From assembly GCA_024403755.1 (NCBI GenBank), contig JAKSRF010000003.1:1-54275 (forward strand): DNA of 54,275 nt. Direction: 5' to 3'. Under the pieces are notes generated by a model. It saw nothing but the letters and a program-made list of their open reading frames with translations. It ran no database searches and had not been told where the DNA came from. This document shows positions 37,140 to 45,497 of this stretch, one piece after another. The translations under genes were made by a program, and so were the position numbers. How positions within the stretch are numbered: position 1 is the first letter of the stretch; each line of letters opens with the position of its first letter. The stretch comes from Clostridia bacterium (lineage in GTDB: Bacteria > Bacillota > Clostridia > Saccharofermentanales > Saccharofermentanaceae).

Positions 37140-37781
37140 ATGCGTGATGCCATATTAAAGTCGCAGATTCGTTCAAGTATAAGAGAACAACGTTCGTTGC
37201 TGTCTGCAGAACAGACAGATGATGGAAAAGAGATACTTAAAGAGAATTTTATGTCTCGTGAGCTTGATCCCGAATTAAGAAGTATTATTTCTTCGGCTAA
37301 ATGTGTTGCATTATATAAAGCAGTAAACGGTGAGCTTTCATGCGACGGTGTAACCGAATATCTTATGAGCCTTAATAAAACCGTATGTTTTCCGAGAGTA
37401 AAAGGCGATACTATGGATTTTTATGAGATTAAGGATATGAATATGGACTTCTCAACAGGTGCTTATAATATCCCTGAGCCTCGAAAAGAGATGCGCAAAA
37501 TCCAGCCTGAAGATATAGATTTAATGATTGTCCCGGCTGTAGCATTTACTGATGACGGTATCAGATTGGGACAGGGCGGAGGATATTATGATCGTTTCCT
37601 GAATGCACTTGCAGCGAAGAACAAAGCACCGTATACAATAGGTGTTTGTTATGATTTTCAGATGTATTCCGCTTTACCGGTTGAGAAACACGATTATGCT
37701 GTGGATTGTGTTTTGTGCGTATGTGTTACTGATACAATAGAAGACGATACAGATGAAGATTTTACTGAGGAAGAAGTGTAA
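37140..37781 (+). CDS. 5-formyltetrahydrofolate cyclo-ligase
   Basis: This enzyme converts 5-formyl-THF to 5,10-methenyl-THF using ATP. The diagnostic nucleotide-binding stretch LGQGGGYYDRFL (about 141-152) follows MIVPAVAFTDDGIR, and the N-terminus has the basic SQIRSSIREQRSLLS. At 213 residues it is normal with a short acidic tail (DDTDEDFTEEEV) not needed for the fold. The ATG follows GGAGGTG. The next gene begins 6 bases later. Confidence 0.93.
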   Translation: MRDAILKSQIRSSIREQRSLLSAEQTDDGKEILKENFMSRELDPELRSIISSAKCVALYKAVNGELSCDGVTEYLMSLNKTVCFPRVKGDTMDFYEIKDMNMDFSTGAYNIPEPRKEMRKIQPEDIDLMIVPAVAFTDDGIRLGQGGGYYDRFLNALAAKNKAPYTIGVCYDFQMYSALPVEKHDYAVDCVLCVCVTDTIEDDTDEDFTEEEV

Positions 37782-37787
37782 AAGAAT

Positions 37788-38216
37788 ATGAAGTATTTTA
37801 TAGCTAACTTGTCTGCTCATAGTTTACTGATGATTTTTTTACTTATCCTTTTAATAATTTTTTCTAATCGTAATCGCAGACGCAAAAACAAATGGGCCTT
37901 CTCGTACTTGATACCGGTTGTATTATCTGTCGGTATAGTAATATATATCAGTTTGATTATTGCACCTCGTTTCTGTGATATTACCGATGTGTTGAGCCAG
38001 AATTACCAGTCATATACGGGAACATTGGAGAAAAAGTCTTTTTTTAACAATTATATTATTGTTGACGGAACGAGATATTATTATAATCCTTTGCATGAAA
38101 TACCGAATGAAGGCGAGAATGTCAAAGTTTTATATACGCATAACTCCAACTTTGCGATGAGTGTTGAATATGCACCTGTTGTTGTAATGGAGGAGAATTC
38201 TGAAGCAGAAGGTTAA
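37788..38216 (+). CDS. Hypothetical membrane protein, DUF3592-like
   Basis: The 142-residue protein has two membrane helices (about 10-27 and 38-60) separated by a basic loop (NRNRRRKNK), then an extracytoplasmic beta-rich domain (about 70-130) with the pattern SYTGTLEKKSFFNNYIIVDG and YNPLHEIPNEGENVKVLY. That pattern recalls DUF3592, in which a short SH3-like domain follows a helix. I give no function. It follows the cyclo-ligase by 6 bases and is closed by a strong terminator. Confidence 0.5.
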   Translation: MKYFIANLSAHSLLMIFLLILLIIFSNRNRRRKNKWAFSYLIPVVLSVGIVIYISLIIAPRFCDITDVLSQNYQSYTGTLEKKSFFNNYIIVDGTRYYYNPLHEIPNEGENVKVLYTHNSNFAMSVEYAPVVVMEENSEAEG

Positions 38217-38233
38217 CATAGCAGGTTGATATT

Positions 38234-38273
38234 AAAATTCACCTTTTTTTGATGAGAAAGGGTGAATTTTTTT
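38234..38273 (+). terminator. Terminator after the DUF3592-like gene
   Basis: AAAATTCACC (38234-38243) pairs with GGTGAATTTT (38261-38270), extended by CTTT/AAAG-type pairs inside, and ends in TTTTTTT. Confidence 0.88.
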
Positions 38274-38426
38274 ATTCTGTATTTACTTTGCTATATTTGC
38301 AATAATCCCGATATTAAAGGATTTTTGTGTACATTGTTTACTCGAATTATTGATTTGTTACAGCTGTATCAATCAACAAAAAATGCAGTATGTGTTTCAA
38401 CTTAAGTGTTTTGATTGTTCAAAATA

Positions 38427-38455
38427 TTCAGTTATGTTTTCGCATGCAATATAAT
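38427..38455 (+). promoter_or_regulatory. Promoter candidate for the Spo0A-like gene
   Basis: A perfect TATAAT (38450-38455) has only TTCAGT (38427-38432) at 17 bases. The weak -35 suggests control by another factor. The leader is about 30 bases. Confidence 0.45.
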
Positions 38456-38493
38456 AATTCAGAAGGGTTTATTGTATTGCCGAGGTGACATAA

Positions 38494-39075
38494 ATGAGCA
38501 AGAATTCCGGTATCAGAAGTAATATTATAGTCGTATGCGATGATCAAAGCATACTTGACAGAGTGAACGGATTGCTCTGTCGTGACGGCATAGTGAGCTT
38601 AAGTGATGTTGACGGCAAAACACAATACTTGGTTGATGCTCGTAATAAACGTGAATTAAGCGCAAATAAACTAGACTTGTTTATAGACAGTGTCAGCAGC
38701 TGTGATGTTCAGATGAAGGCAATTATAGAAGAAATACTGATGGAGTTTGGTTTCAATTTTGCTTTAATAGGAACTCGAATTTATGCTGATTTGGTACGAG
38801 ACACCGTAATGGAGATGGATTTTTCAAAAAACATGCAGCAGTACTATTCTGTTATTTCTGAACATTACGGAATGTCGATATTACAGGTTGAACGCAATGT
38901 TCGCTATGCGATAAGTAAAAGCAGATTGCCGGATTGGACTCAATTGAGAACGTATATATCAAGAGAGTGCTTTGAACGGGTGCTTCTCTCTAAGCACAAG
39001 TCAAAGAACCTTCATGTAATAAGAATTCTTGCACAAATTGCACTGGACAGATATAATAAGCAATCGACAAAATAA
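38494..39075 (+). CDS. Spo0A C-terminal-domain-like DNA-binding protein without a receiver
   Basis: The C-terminal 130 residues resemble the Spo0A effector domain: IEEILMEFGFNFALIGTRIY (about 79-98) aligns with the first helices, and the recognition-helix region reads YGMSILQVERNVRYAISKSR (about 129-148), matching the pattern TTPSRVERAIRHAIE of Spo0A. The N-terminal 70 residues (IIVVCDDQSILDRVNGLL) are too short for a receiver and lack an obvious phospho-acceptor Asp, so phosphorelay control is unlikely. It could bind 0A-box-like sites independently, or sense something through its short N-terminus. The start follows GAGGTG. Next gene is a DUF1858 protein 56 bases downstream. Confidence 0.75.
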   Translation: MSKNSGIRSNIIVVCDDQSILDRVNGLLCRDGIVSLSDVDGKTQYLVDARNKRELSANKLDLFIDSVSSCDVQMKAIIEEILMEFGFNFALIGTRIYADLVRDTVMEMDFSKNMQQYYSVISEHYGMSILQVERNVRYAISKSRLPDWTQLRTYISRECFERVLLSKHKSKNLHVIRILAQIALDRYNKQSTK

Positions 39076-39131
39076 GTTTCTTGGTGTATGCTTATTAGGT
39101 TAAATATGAAATTATCGGAGGTGTATATATT

Positions 39132-39335
39132 ATGGTAGTAACAAAGGATACTATTGTCGGTGATATTATCATGGCTGATGAGGGCGTTGCTCCAATTTTG
39201 ATGTCAGCAGGACTTCATTGCCTCGGCTGTGCTTTAGCTTCAGGTGAGACAATAGAGGAAGCTTGTCAGGTTCATTCAATGGATTGTGATGCGCTTATTG
39301 ATGATTTGAATAACTATTTTCAGTCTATCGGCTGA
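39132..39335 (+). CDS. DUF1858 small redox-type protein
   Basis: This 67-residue protein fits the DUF1858 family (hybrid-cluster-protein-associated or ScdA N-terminal-like). The family pattern is clear: VTKDTIVGDIIMADEGVAPI, then SAGLHCLGCALASGETIEEA with the CLGC pair (residues about 30-33). The paired cysteines suggest disulfide or metal chemistry. No hybrid cluster protein gene is in the window. A GGAGGTG site lies 7 bases upstream, and a strong terminator follows. Confidence 0.88.
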   Translation: MVVTKDTIVGDIIMADEGVAPILMSAGLHCLGCALASGETIEEACQVHSMDCDALIDDLNNYFQSIG

Positions 39336-39371
39336 TTTGCATTCTTTGTAATGTGATTAAGTTTATACGAG

Positions 39372-39406
39372 ACGACTTTCTGCTTGTGGCAGAAAGTCGT
39401 TTTTTT
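39372..39406 (+). terminator. Terminator after the DUF1858 gene
   Basis: ACGACTTTCTGC (39372-39383) pairs perfectly with GCAGAAAGTCGT (39389-39400), 12 pairs, loop of 5, followed by TTTTTT. Confidence 0.95.
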
Positions 39407-39414
39407 GAATATAA

Positions 39415-39450
39415 GAAAGAACTGCCTCAATAAAGTGAGACAGTTCTTTC
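39415..39450 (-). terminator. Hairpin past the 7TM kinase gene
   Basis: GAAAGAACTG (39415-39424) pairs with CAGTTCTTTC (39441-39450), with further CTCA/TGAG pairs inside. It lies just after the minus-strand kinase stop. The minus-strand tail (TTATATTC) is only weakly T-rich, so termination is likely but not certain. Confidence 0.5.
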
Positions 39451-39477
39451 AACCTTGTGGGAGGGGTAATAATCTGA

Positions 39478-41676
39478 TTAAGAGTTTTCATTAAGTTCTT
39501 CTTCAATCGCTTCCTCATCAATATAAGGATTGAAAATTATCTTAAATGTAGTGCCTACATCAACTTCGCTTTCTACTACAATTTCAGCGTTGTGTTTATC
39601 GGCTATAAGCTTAACAATTGCCAGACCCAAGCCGGTTCCTTTAATATTTACACCGGAATTTTTTGCCCTATAAAATCTGTCGAAAATATGACTTACATCT
39701 TCAGCCGGTATACCGATACCGTTATCTGATACTTCCACTACTATCTTATCTGAAGAGTTATGGTAGGTTCTGTAAGCTTTAACATGTATTGAGCCTTTTT
39801 CTCTGGTGTAATGAATGGCGTTTGATATGAGATTCTCGAATATTCTGACCAATTTATTAGGATCGGCCTCAACCATGAGTGAATCCTTGTCAGGAATAAA
39901 CAAATCCATTTTCTTTCCGTGAAGTGAAACATCTGCATCATACATATAGTATGTCTCTTCAAGCATTTGAGCGAGAGAAATAGGCATCATCTTAAAGGAT
40001 ATACTTCCGGATTGAAGCTTAGTGACTTCAATAATATCTGCAATAAGACGTTCCATCTGATTTGTTCTCTTAAGAATGTTATCAGCATATGATCTTGCCT
40101 GATCATCACTTATATTCTCTCTGTTGGTAAGTAATAATTGAGCATAACCTTTAATGGCGGTGATAGGTGTTTTAAGGTCATGAGAGATATTAGACATGAC
40201 ATTTTTACGTGCAAGCTCGTTCTCCAGAAGTTGTGCATTGGTATCTAATAATTCCTTGTTGGTTTTACTTAATTGCTCAGTTCTTATTTCTACCAGTGAT
40301 TGCAGATTCTGCGAGGTGATAGCAAGTTCTCGGAACTGGATTACATAATAAACAACGAATATGAGCTGCATGGAAACGAGAGATATAGCAAAGTATACAG
40401 AGTACACCGGAATGTAGTAAGTGTACATGTTACTTACTGTCATATAAAGGTATACAAAGCACATTGACGTTGAAGTAAACATTCCCATTACGGCATTCTT
40501 CTCATTACTTGTACACTTGTAAATTGCATAAATTGTTTTTATCAAACCCAAAAGAGAGATTATTATCAAGAATACCGTAATTGAAGTGAAATCCGAATAG
40601 TTTGATAATTTGGAAGGTTTTATCTCTTGAGGGAGAATGAGGAAAAAACCGACCAAAGCAATGAATATGCTGTCATGCCATCTTACAAGCGGAGAAAGAT
40701 TTTGTGTCATATATGAGAAAATTGAAGAAGTAAAGGCATATGACAAAATACCATGTAACGTTAACAGCATGAAAAGTATATAATTACGCATACTTGGATC
40801 TGAACAGAAATACCTGTTATCTACGCAGATGTACAAAAGCATTACCACTGATACAAATACGAAGAGAACCATTTTTGATTTGTATCGGAATGTGAAGGAG
40901 AGAATCACCGCTCCTACAATAGAAAGCAAGAAAACAGCAAGTTCAAAGAAGAACCATGCATTCTTAAGTACGGAGAATCTGTTGTTGGATACAAAATTTC
41001 CAATTGCAGGATATGAGGTTAATCCGCTTTTTCTTATATATCCTTCAGAATAGATAACTATTAACAATTCAGTGTTTTCTGAGGCGGTGCTGAAATCAAT
41101 ATTCAAATCTCCGCCTGTAAAGTCAAAGAGAGGTTGCTTCTTAGCGGAATCGTATCCGATTTTGCCTATGAGCTCACCGTTTATATAAGCAAGTCCGAAG
41201 CCGTCTATTGCCGGAATGTTTATATACAGAGAACTGTTTGATTTATTTGCTGTCAGATTGATGATATAAGTGGCAGTTTTTACATTGTCCATACTTGCTG
41301 AATCTACAGCAAAAGCATCTTTGCCCAAATTATTCCAACCCTCTGAATTTATGCTGACATTTTCAAAATGCGGGAAATCTGAATAGGTTTTTACTTCCTG
41401 TTTTGCACCGTTATAAAAATCACAGTATTCTGTGTTAGGAACAAGAATCCAATGATTGGCAAGATAGACTTCATTTTTGTCATTAAAATCAATGCTGTTT
41501 AGGCTGACAGTATTTGTTGAAGAAATGAATGGAAGATTGGAAGGTTCTCTGACGTTATAGTTTGTGATAAGAAAACCTACCAAAATATAAACTGAAACCA
41601 AAATCAGTATTCCTACTAATTGTTTTGTCATGGAAGAAGATGACAGGTTGATTTTGTTTTTACTGCTGATTTCCAT
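39478..41676 (-). CDS. Sensor histidine kinase with 7TMR-DISM-like sensor
   Basis: The 732-residue kinase starts with one membrane helix (about 19-38), then an extracytoplasmic jelly-roll-like domain (about 60-225), seven hydrophobic helices (about 235-440), a coiled coil (about 445-490) and a HisKA/HATPase core. This is the 7TMR-DISMED2/7TM design, in which the outer domain may bind a carbohydrate-like ligand. The H-box is NISHDLKTPITAIKGYAQLL (His near 497), N-box DPNKLVRIFENLISNAIHY, G1 DNGIGIP, and G2 GTGLGLAIVKLIAD, all complete. Its regulator gene lies upstream on the same strand, separated by a terminator-like hairpin. Confidence 0.9.
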   Translation of the reverse strand: MEISSKNKINLSSSSMTKQLVGILILVSVYILVGFLITNYNVREPSNLPFISSTNTVSLNSIDFNDKNEVYLANHWILVPNTEYCDFYNGAKQEVKTYSDFPHFENVSINSEGWNNLGKDAFAVDSASMDNVKTATYIINLTANKSNSSLYINIPAIDGFGLAYINGELIGKIGYDSAKKQPLFDFTGGDLNIDFSTASENTELLIVIYSEGYIRKSGLTSYPAIGNFVSNNRFSVLKNAWFFFELAVFLLSIVGAVILSFTFRYKSKMVLFVFVSVVMLLYICVDNRYFCSDPSMRNYILFMLLTLHGILSYAFTSSIFSYMTQNLSPLVRWHDSIFIALVGFFLILPQEIKPSKLSNYSDFTSITVFLIIISLLGLIKTIYAIYKCTSNEKNAVMGMFTSTSMCFVYLYMTVSNMYTYYIPVYSVYFAISLVSMQLIFVVYYVIQFRELAITSQNLQSLVEIRTEQLSKTNKELLDTNAQLLENELARKNVMSNISHDLKTPITAIKGYAQLLLTNRENISDDQARSYADNILKRTNQMERLIADIIEVTKLQSGSISFKMMPISLAQMLEETYYMYDADVSLHGKKMDLFIPDKDSLMVEADPNKLVRIFENLISNAIHYTREKGSIHVKAYRTYHNSSDKIVVEVSDNGIGIPAEDVSHIFDRFYRAKNSGVNIKGTGLGLAIVKLIADKHNAEIVVESEVDVGTTFKIIFNPYIDEEAIEEELNENS

Positions 41677-41713
41677 ATGTCGCCTCTGTTAGTATTGATA
41701 ACTTAATTATACA

Positions 41714-41748
41714 TAAAAAAAATCTCCACGAACCGAAGTTCATGGAGA
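41714..41748 (-). terminator. Terminator-like hairpin between regulator and kinase genes
   Basis: TCTCCA-C-GAAC (41723-41733) pairs with GTTC-A-TGGAGA (41738-41748) with one internal mismatch and a CGAA loop. On the minus strand it is followed by a run of eight T (complement of 41714-41722). It sits between the response regulator and the kinase. Confidence 0.8.
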
Positions 41749-41780
41749 ATTAAATAAATTTTACAAAATGTTAAATTTTA

Positions 41781-42491
41781 TTAATCATCGGTGAGAAGAC
41801 TGCTCTTAACAGGCGGATATGCAAAGGAATAACCGATACCCCACTCTGTTTTAACGAATGTAATTTCAGGTGCAATCTTTTCCATTTTCTTACGGAGATA
41901 TGAGATGTTAACCATTACGAGATGGTTATCACACTCTTCATTCTCACCCCAAACGTGTTTAAAAATACGTTTGAAAGGGACGATAACGTTCGGTGTCTCT
42001 GAAAGAAGTCTTAAAATATCAAACTCACGATTTGTCAAATGAACAACCTCATCTTTGAGAGTAACCTCACGAGTTTTTATATTAATCTTAAGAGGAGGGA
42101 ACTCAACCAAGAAACCTTCACTCATGAGATTACGTTTAATATGTGCATTAATTCTTAAATGTAACTCTTCAAGAGCAAACGGCTTGGTAATGTAATCATC
42201 AGCACCTGCTTTAAAACCAGCTATTCTGTCATCTAAATCTTCAAGTGCCGTGAGGAAAATAATAGGAGCTTTTGTATACTGCTGAAGCTTTGGAGTAAAC
42301 TCAAAAGCATTTCCGTCAGGAAGCATAACATCAAGAACGATACAATCAAAACTGTGAATTTGAACACGTTCTATAGCCTGTTCCATTGTCGTAGCCACCA
42401 AAATCTCATAGCCCTTGGATGCCAAATAATCTTTGTTGACATTAAGAATATCAACATCATCATCAACCAAAAGTACTTTGTATTGTGCCAT
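41781..42491 (-). CDS. OmpR/PhoB-family response regulator
   Basis: The receiver (1-120) has the DDD acidic pocket (residues 10-12), phospho-acceptor Asp54 in CIVLDVMLPDG, Thr in FLTALEDLDD and Lys in YITKPFALEEL. The winged-helix domain (about 130-225) has LTNREFDILRLLSETPNVIV and VNISYLRKKMEK. Length 236 is standard. AGGAGAATCTAT precedes the ATG. It is the partner of the 7TMR-DISM-like kinase encoded downstream. Confidence 0.95.
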   Translation of the reverse strand: MAQYKVLLVDDDVDILNVNKDYLASKGYEILVATTMEQAIERVQIHSFDCIVLDVMLPDGNAFEFTPKLQQYTKAPIIFLTALEDLDDRIAGFKAGADDYITKPFALEELHLRINAHIKRNLMSEGFLVEFPPLKINIKTREVTLKDEVVHLTNREFDILRLLSETPNVIVPFKRIFKHVWGENEECDNHLVMVNISYLRKKMEKIAPEITFVKTEWGIGYSFAYPPVKSSLLTDD

Positions 42492-42551
42492 ATAGATTCT
42501 CCTTTCGTTTAGAAATTGTTAAGGTAAAGTTTTTATTACTTTTATGGGTTC

Positions 42552-42580
42552 ATTATAGATATATGTTTTAGGTTGTTCAA
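42552..42580 (-). promoter_or_regulatory. Promoter of the second two-component system
   Basis: On the minus strand TTGAAC (42580-42575) and TATAAT (42557-42552) are 17 bases apart. The leader to the regulator ATG is about 55 bases. Confidence 0.72.
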
Positions 42581-42870
42581 GCGTTTTTACAATTCATTAA
42601 CAAAAAGATTTTATTATGTAAATAGTTGAATTGTTTAGTTAATAACTTAATCCTTTACAACCGTAAATTATATTAGATAATAAACAAATAATACATTATT
42701 CTTTTCTCTATAATGCTTGATGTTTTTTTGAATTCTTTATTCGATTTTATCGCATTTGATTGTATTGCAAAAACCTTATATGATTTTTTTGTACAAATTA
42801 GAGAAATTACCGGAAAAGCAGAAATTGTCAAATGAATTTATCGAAAACACAAGCTTTTCAGGATAAAAAT
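42581..42870 (+). other. AT-rich divergent intergenic region
   Basis: Between the regulator and dinB promoters lie about 290 very AT-rich bases. I see no gene, no strong hairpin with a T-tract and no convincing repeat. Confidence 0.5.
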
Positions 42871-42872
42871 AA

Positions 42873-42884
42873 GAACTTTTGTTT
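42873..42884 (+). promoter_or_regulatory. LexA-box-like operator overlapping the dinB promoter
   Basis: GAACTTTTGTTT at 42873-42884 matches the Gram-positive LexA box core GAAC-N4-GTTY. It overlaps the dinB -35 (42883-42888) by two bases, a position suited to repression. The centre TTTT differs from the favoured RNRY. Confidence 0.5.
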
Positions 42885-42911
42885 GCAAAAGGAAGCGCGA
42901 ATTATTATAAT
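42883..42911 (+). promoter_or_regulatory. Promoter of dinB, giving an apparently leaderless mRNA
   Basis: TTGCAA (42883-42888) and TATAAT (42906-42911) are 17 bases apart. The dinB ATG begins only 6 bases after the -10, at the expected transcription start. Confidence 0.65.
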
Positions 42912-42917
42912 ATTTTT

Positions 42918-44135
42918 ATGGACAGATGTATTCTTCATGTAGATCAAAATTGCTATTTTGCTTCAGTGGAAATGATAGACCATCCGGAGTACAGAAATGT
43001 ACCGATGGCCGTTGTAGGCGATGCATCACAAAGACACGGAATTATATTGGCAAAGAATCAGCTTGCTTCAAAGGCAGGAGTTAAAACTGCAGAGGCTATC
43101 TGGCAGGCCGAGCGTAAATGTCCTAATCTTGTAACTGTGCTTGCCAACCACGATAAGTATATAATGTATTCTAATATGTTGCGTGATATGTATGAAGAAT
43201 ATACTGATAAGGTTGAGCCGTTCGGATTGGACGAGTGTTGGCTTGATATTACAGATTCACTTATGGGAAGGACTTCTGAAGAGATTGCCGAAGAGATAAG
43301 ATGGCGAGTTAAGCAGGAATTCAATCTCACATGTTCAATAGGCGTCAGCTTTAATAAGATATTTGCTAAGCTGGGGTCTGACTATAAAAAGCCGGATGCC
43401 GTTACCGTAATAAGGAGAGATAACTTTAAGGATATAGTTTGGCCGCTCCCGGTTGATGATTTGCTTTTTGTCGGACGTAATACAGGGGAGAGATTGCGTA
43501 AGGTTAATATTAAGACTATAGGTGATCTTGCAAATTCCGACAGGAACTTTATATGTAATTATATGGGTAAAAACGGTGAAGGACTGTGGCTTTATGCTAA
43601 CGGCTTGGATGAATCTCCTGTAAAAAATATTAATTATTCCCGTGAGATAAAATCAATAGGAAATTCATGTACAACTCCGGTGGACATGGTTAATATGAGG
43701 GAAGTATCGGGTACATTTAAAGAACTGTCCGAACAGGTAGCAAGGAGACTTCGTAAGAAGCATCTGCTCGGTTCTTCCGTACAGATTACCGTTCGTGACA
43801 GTAAATTGAATATATTTGAGAGACAGAGAAGCTTATTTGAACCGACAAACAGCGGAAAAGTTATTTTTGATACGGCTATGGAGCTTTTTGCTGAATCGTG
43901 TGAAGCAGATTTCGCATTGAGAAGCATCGGTGTTCGTACAACAAAGCTGATACCGGATGATTCCTTGTTGCAGTTGTCCATTTTCGATGAGGGCATGCAG
44001 AAGAAGGCAAAGAACAGTAAAGTTAACGATATCGTAGATAAAATTAATAATCTTTACGGAAAGGGAAGTGTGCGGACTTTAGGTGAACTTAATTCCGTGG
44101 AATACAATGAGGAGCGAAGTGATGAGAATAAATAA
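42918..44135 (+). CDS. dinB: DNA polymerase IV (Y-family)
   Basis: Pol IV copies past DNA damage. The start is fixed by the conserved first residues MDRCILHVDQNCYFASVEM, with catalytic Asp9. The second metal-binding motif is GLDECWLDIT (about 103-112), and LTCSIGVSFNKIFAKLGSDY (about 138-157) is a strong Y-family signature. The little-finger domain follows to about 350; the remaining tail contains QLSIFDEG, near a beta-clamp binding pattern. Total length 405 is normal. There is no ribosome site in the few transcribed bases before the ATG, which suggests a leaderless message. The gene overlaps the next by 14 bases. Confidence 0.95.
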   Translation: MDRCILHVDQNCYFASVEMIDHPEYRNVPMAVVGDASQRHGIILAKNQLASKAGVKTAEAIWQAERKCPNLVTVLANHDKYIMYSNMLRDMYEEYTDKVEPFGLDECWLDITDSLMGRTSEEIAEEIRWRVKQEFNLTCSIGVSFNKIFAKLGSDYKKPDAVTVIRRDNFKDIVWPLPVDDLLFVGRNTGERLRKVNIKTIGDLANSDRNFICNYMGKNGEGLWLYANGLDESPVKNINYSREIKSIGNSCTTPVDMVNMREVSGTFKELSEQVARRLRKKHLLGSSVQITVRDSKLNIFERQRSLFEPTNSGKVIFDTAMELFAESCEADFALRSIGVRTTKLIPDDSLLQLSIFDEGMQKKAKNSKVNDIVDKINNLYGKGSVRTLGELNSVEYNEERSDENK

Positions 44136-45015
44136 TGCAAATTCTTACTTCAAGCAGGTCTTTGGTACCAAGATATATAAGGTCGGAATAAGTCTTAACG
44201 TTACTTGTCCCAATCGTGGCGGTACCGTCGGCAGCAGCGGTTGCAGCTTTTGTTCGGCAGGCGGTTCAGGAGAATTCAGTGAGGATAAATCGTTAAGCAT
44301 AACCGAACAGTTGGAAAACGGAATAGCGGGGCTGAAGAGGAAATGCGGTGAAGAAGTAAGGTATATAGCATATTTTCAAAGTTTTACGAATACTTATTGC
44401 GCGCCGGAATATTTGAGAAAAGTCCTTGAAGAGGCAATGACGCATACTAAGGTGGTCGGCGTATCGATTGCAACAAGACCTGATTGTCTTCCTGATTCGA
44501 TTTTGAATGTATTGCAAGAGTTTGTTGAGAAATACGGTGATGACAAACCACGACTTTTTGTTGAACTCGGTCTTCAGACTTCTGACGATAAGACTGCGGA
44601 GCACTTTAATCGCGGCTATGCAACCTGCGTTTATGATGAGGCAGTAATAAAGCTTCATAAAATAGGTGCAAATGTTATTACGCACGTTATATTCGGTTTG
44701 CCCGACGAGACGCAGGAGATTATGATGAGAACCGTTCGACATGTGTGTGAAGTCGGTACGGACGGTGTTAAATTTACATGTCTTTATGTTCTTAAGGATA
44801 CAGAGTATGGTAAACTGTGGGAACAGGGTAAGATAAGTGTTTTGGATATGGAAGAATACTTTAATCTGATTGCTGAGGCACTTAAGATTTTAGATGACAA
44901 TGTTGTAGTTCACCGACTTACGGGAGACGGTCCGAAGAAACTTCTTCTTGCTCCTGAATGGACAAAAAATAAGCGTAATGTTGTAAACTATATAAATAAG
45001 AGATTTTATTTATGA
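44122..45015 (+). CDS. Radical SAM protein of the TIGR01212/YhcC family
   Basis: The unusual radical SAM motif CPNRGGTVGSSGCSFC (Cys29, Cys41, Cys44) matches the YhcC-type family, where the first and second cysteines are far apart. Other family markers are YIAYFQSFTNTYCAPEYLRK (about 74-93), ATRPDCLPD and VELGLQTSDDKTAEHFNRGY. The protein is 297 residues. The start at 44122 is preferred because GAGGAG lies 7 bases upstream and the conserved N-terminus begins there; it overlaps dinB by 14 bases. Function is unknown; it is a frequent single-gene housekeeping member of Firmicutes. Confidence 0.88.
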   Translation: MRINNANSYFKQVFGTKIYKVGISLNVTCPNRGGTVGSSGCSFCSAGGSGEFSEDKSLSITEQLENGIAGLKRKCGEEVRYIAYFQSFTNTYCAPEYLRKVLEEAMTHTKVVGVSIATRPDCLPDSILNVLQEFVEKYGDDKPRLFVELGLQTSDDKTAEHFNRGYATCVYDEAVIKLHKIGANVITHVIFGLPDETQEIMMRTVRHVCEVGTDGVKFTCLYVLKDTEYGKLWEQGKISVLDMEEYFNLIAEALKILDDNVVVHRLTGDGPKKLLLAPEWTKNKRNVVNYINKRFYL

Positions 45016-45052
45016 AGTCGTAACCTTTTTGTATAACATAAGGAGGCTGATT

Positions 45053-45469
45053 ATGAAGATATATATACAGGAATTCATGGCTGCAGCAGACAGATATATC
45101 AGTTGTGAAATGAAGAAAGCAAGTATCGGTGAGAAAGAAGAATACCTCGCGGAATTTACGCAGAAACTGACTTTTTATATGCATGAGAGATTAATACATC
45201 TTATAGTTACGGTTCTGTTTGCACTTATGGAAATACTGGCAGTTACGTCATTTGCCGTAAAGCCGAATAATACCTCGTTGGTCTTGGGATTAATGTTTTT
45301 GATTTTACTTGTTCCATACGTAATGCATTACTATTTTCTTGAGAACAGTGTTCAGGAAATGTATAAAATGCGCGATAAAATTGTTGAGAGCATAAACCGC
45401 GACAAAAAATCTTCGAAGGTAAAAGATACGATCGAAGATTCTGATAATTTTGAATCAATTGAGATTTAA
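45053..45469 (+). CDS. Hypothetical two-helix membrane protein
   Basis: The 138-residue protein has an amphipathic, charged N-terminal part (about 1-45) with a conserved-looking KKASIGEKEEYLAEFTQKL, two membrane helices (about 55-74 and 82-100), and a charged cytoplasmic tail. I do not recognise a family, though small proteins of this layout are common in Lachnospiraceae. The ATG follows AAGGAGG. It lies 37 bases after the radical SAM gene and converges with a minus-strand gene. Confidence 0.6.
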   Translation: MKIYIQEFMAAADRYISCEMKKASIGEKEEYLAEFTQKLTFYMHERLIHLIVTVLFALMEILAVTSFAVKPNNTSLVLGLMFLILLVPYVMHYYFLENSVQEMYKMRDKIVESINRDKKSSKVKDTIEDSDNFESIEI

Positions 45470-45497
45470 AAATATATAATTGCTTAAATTCTTAACA

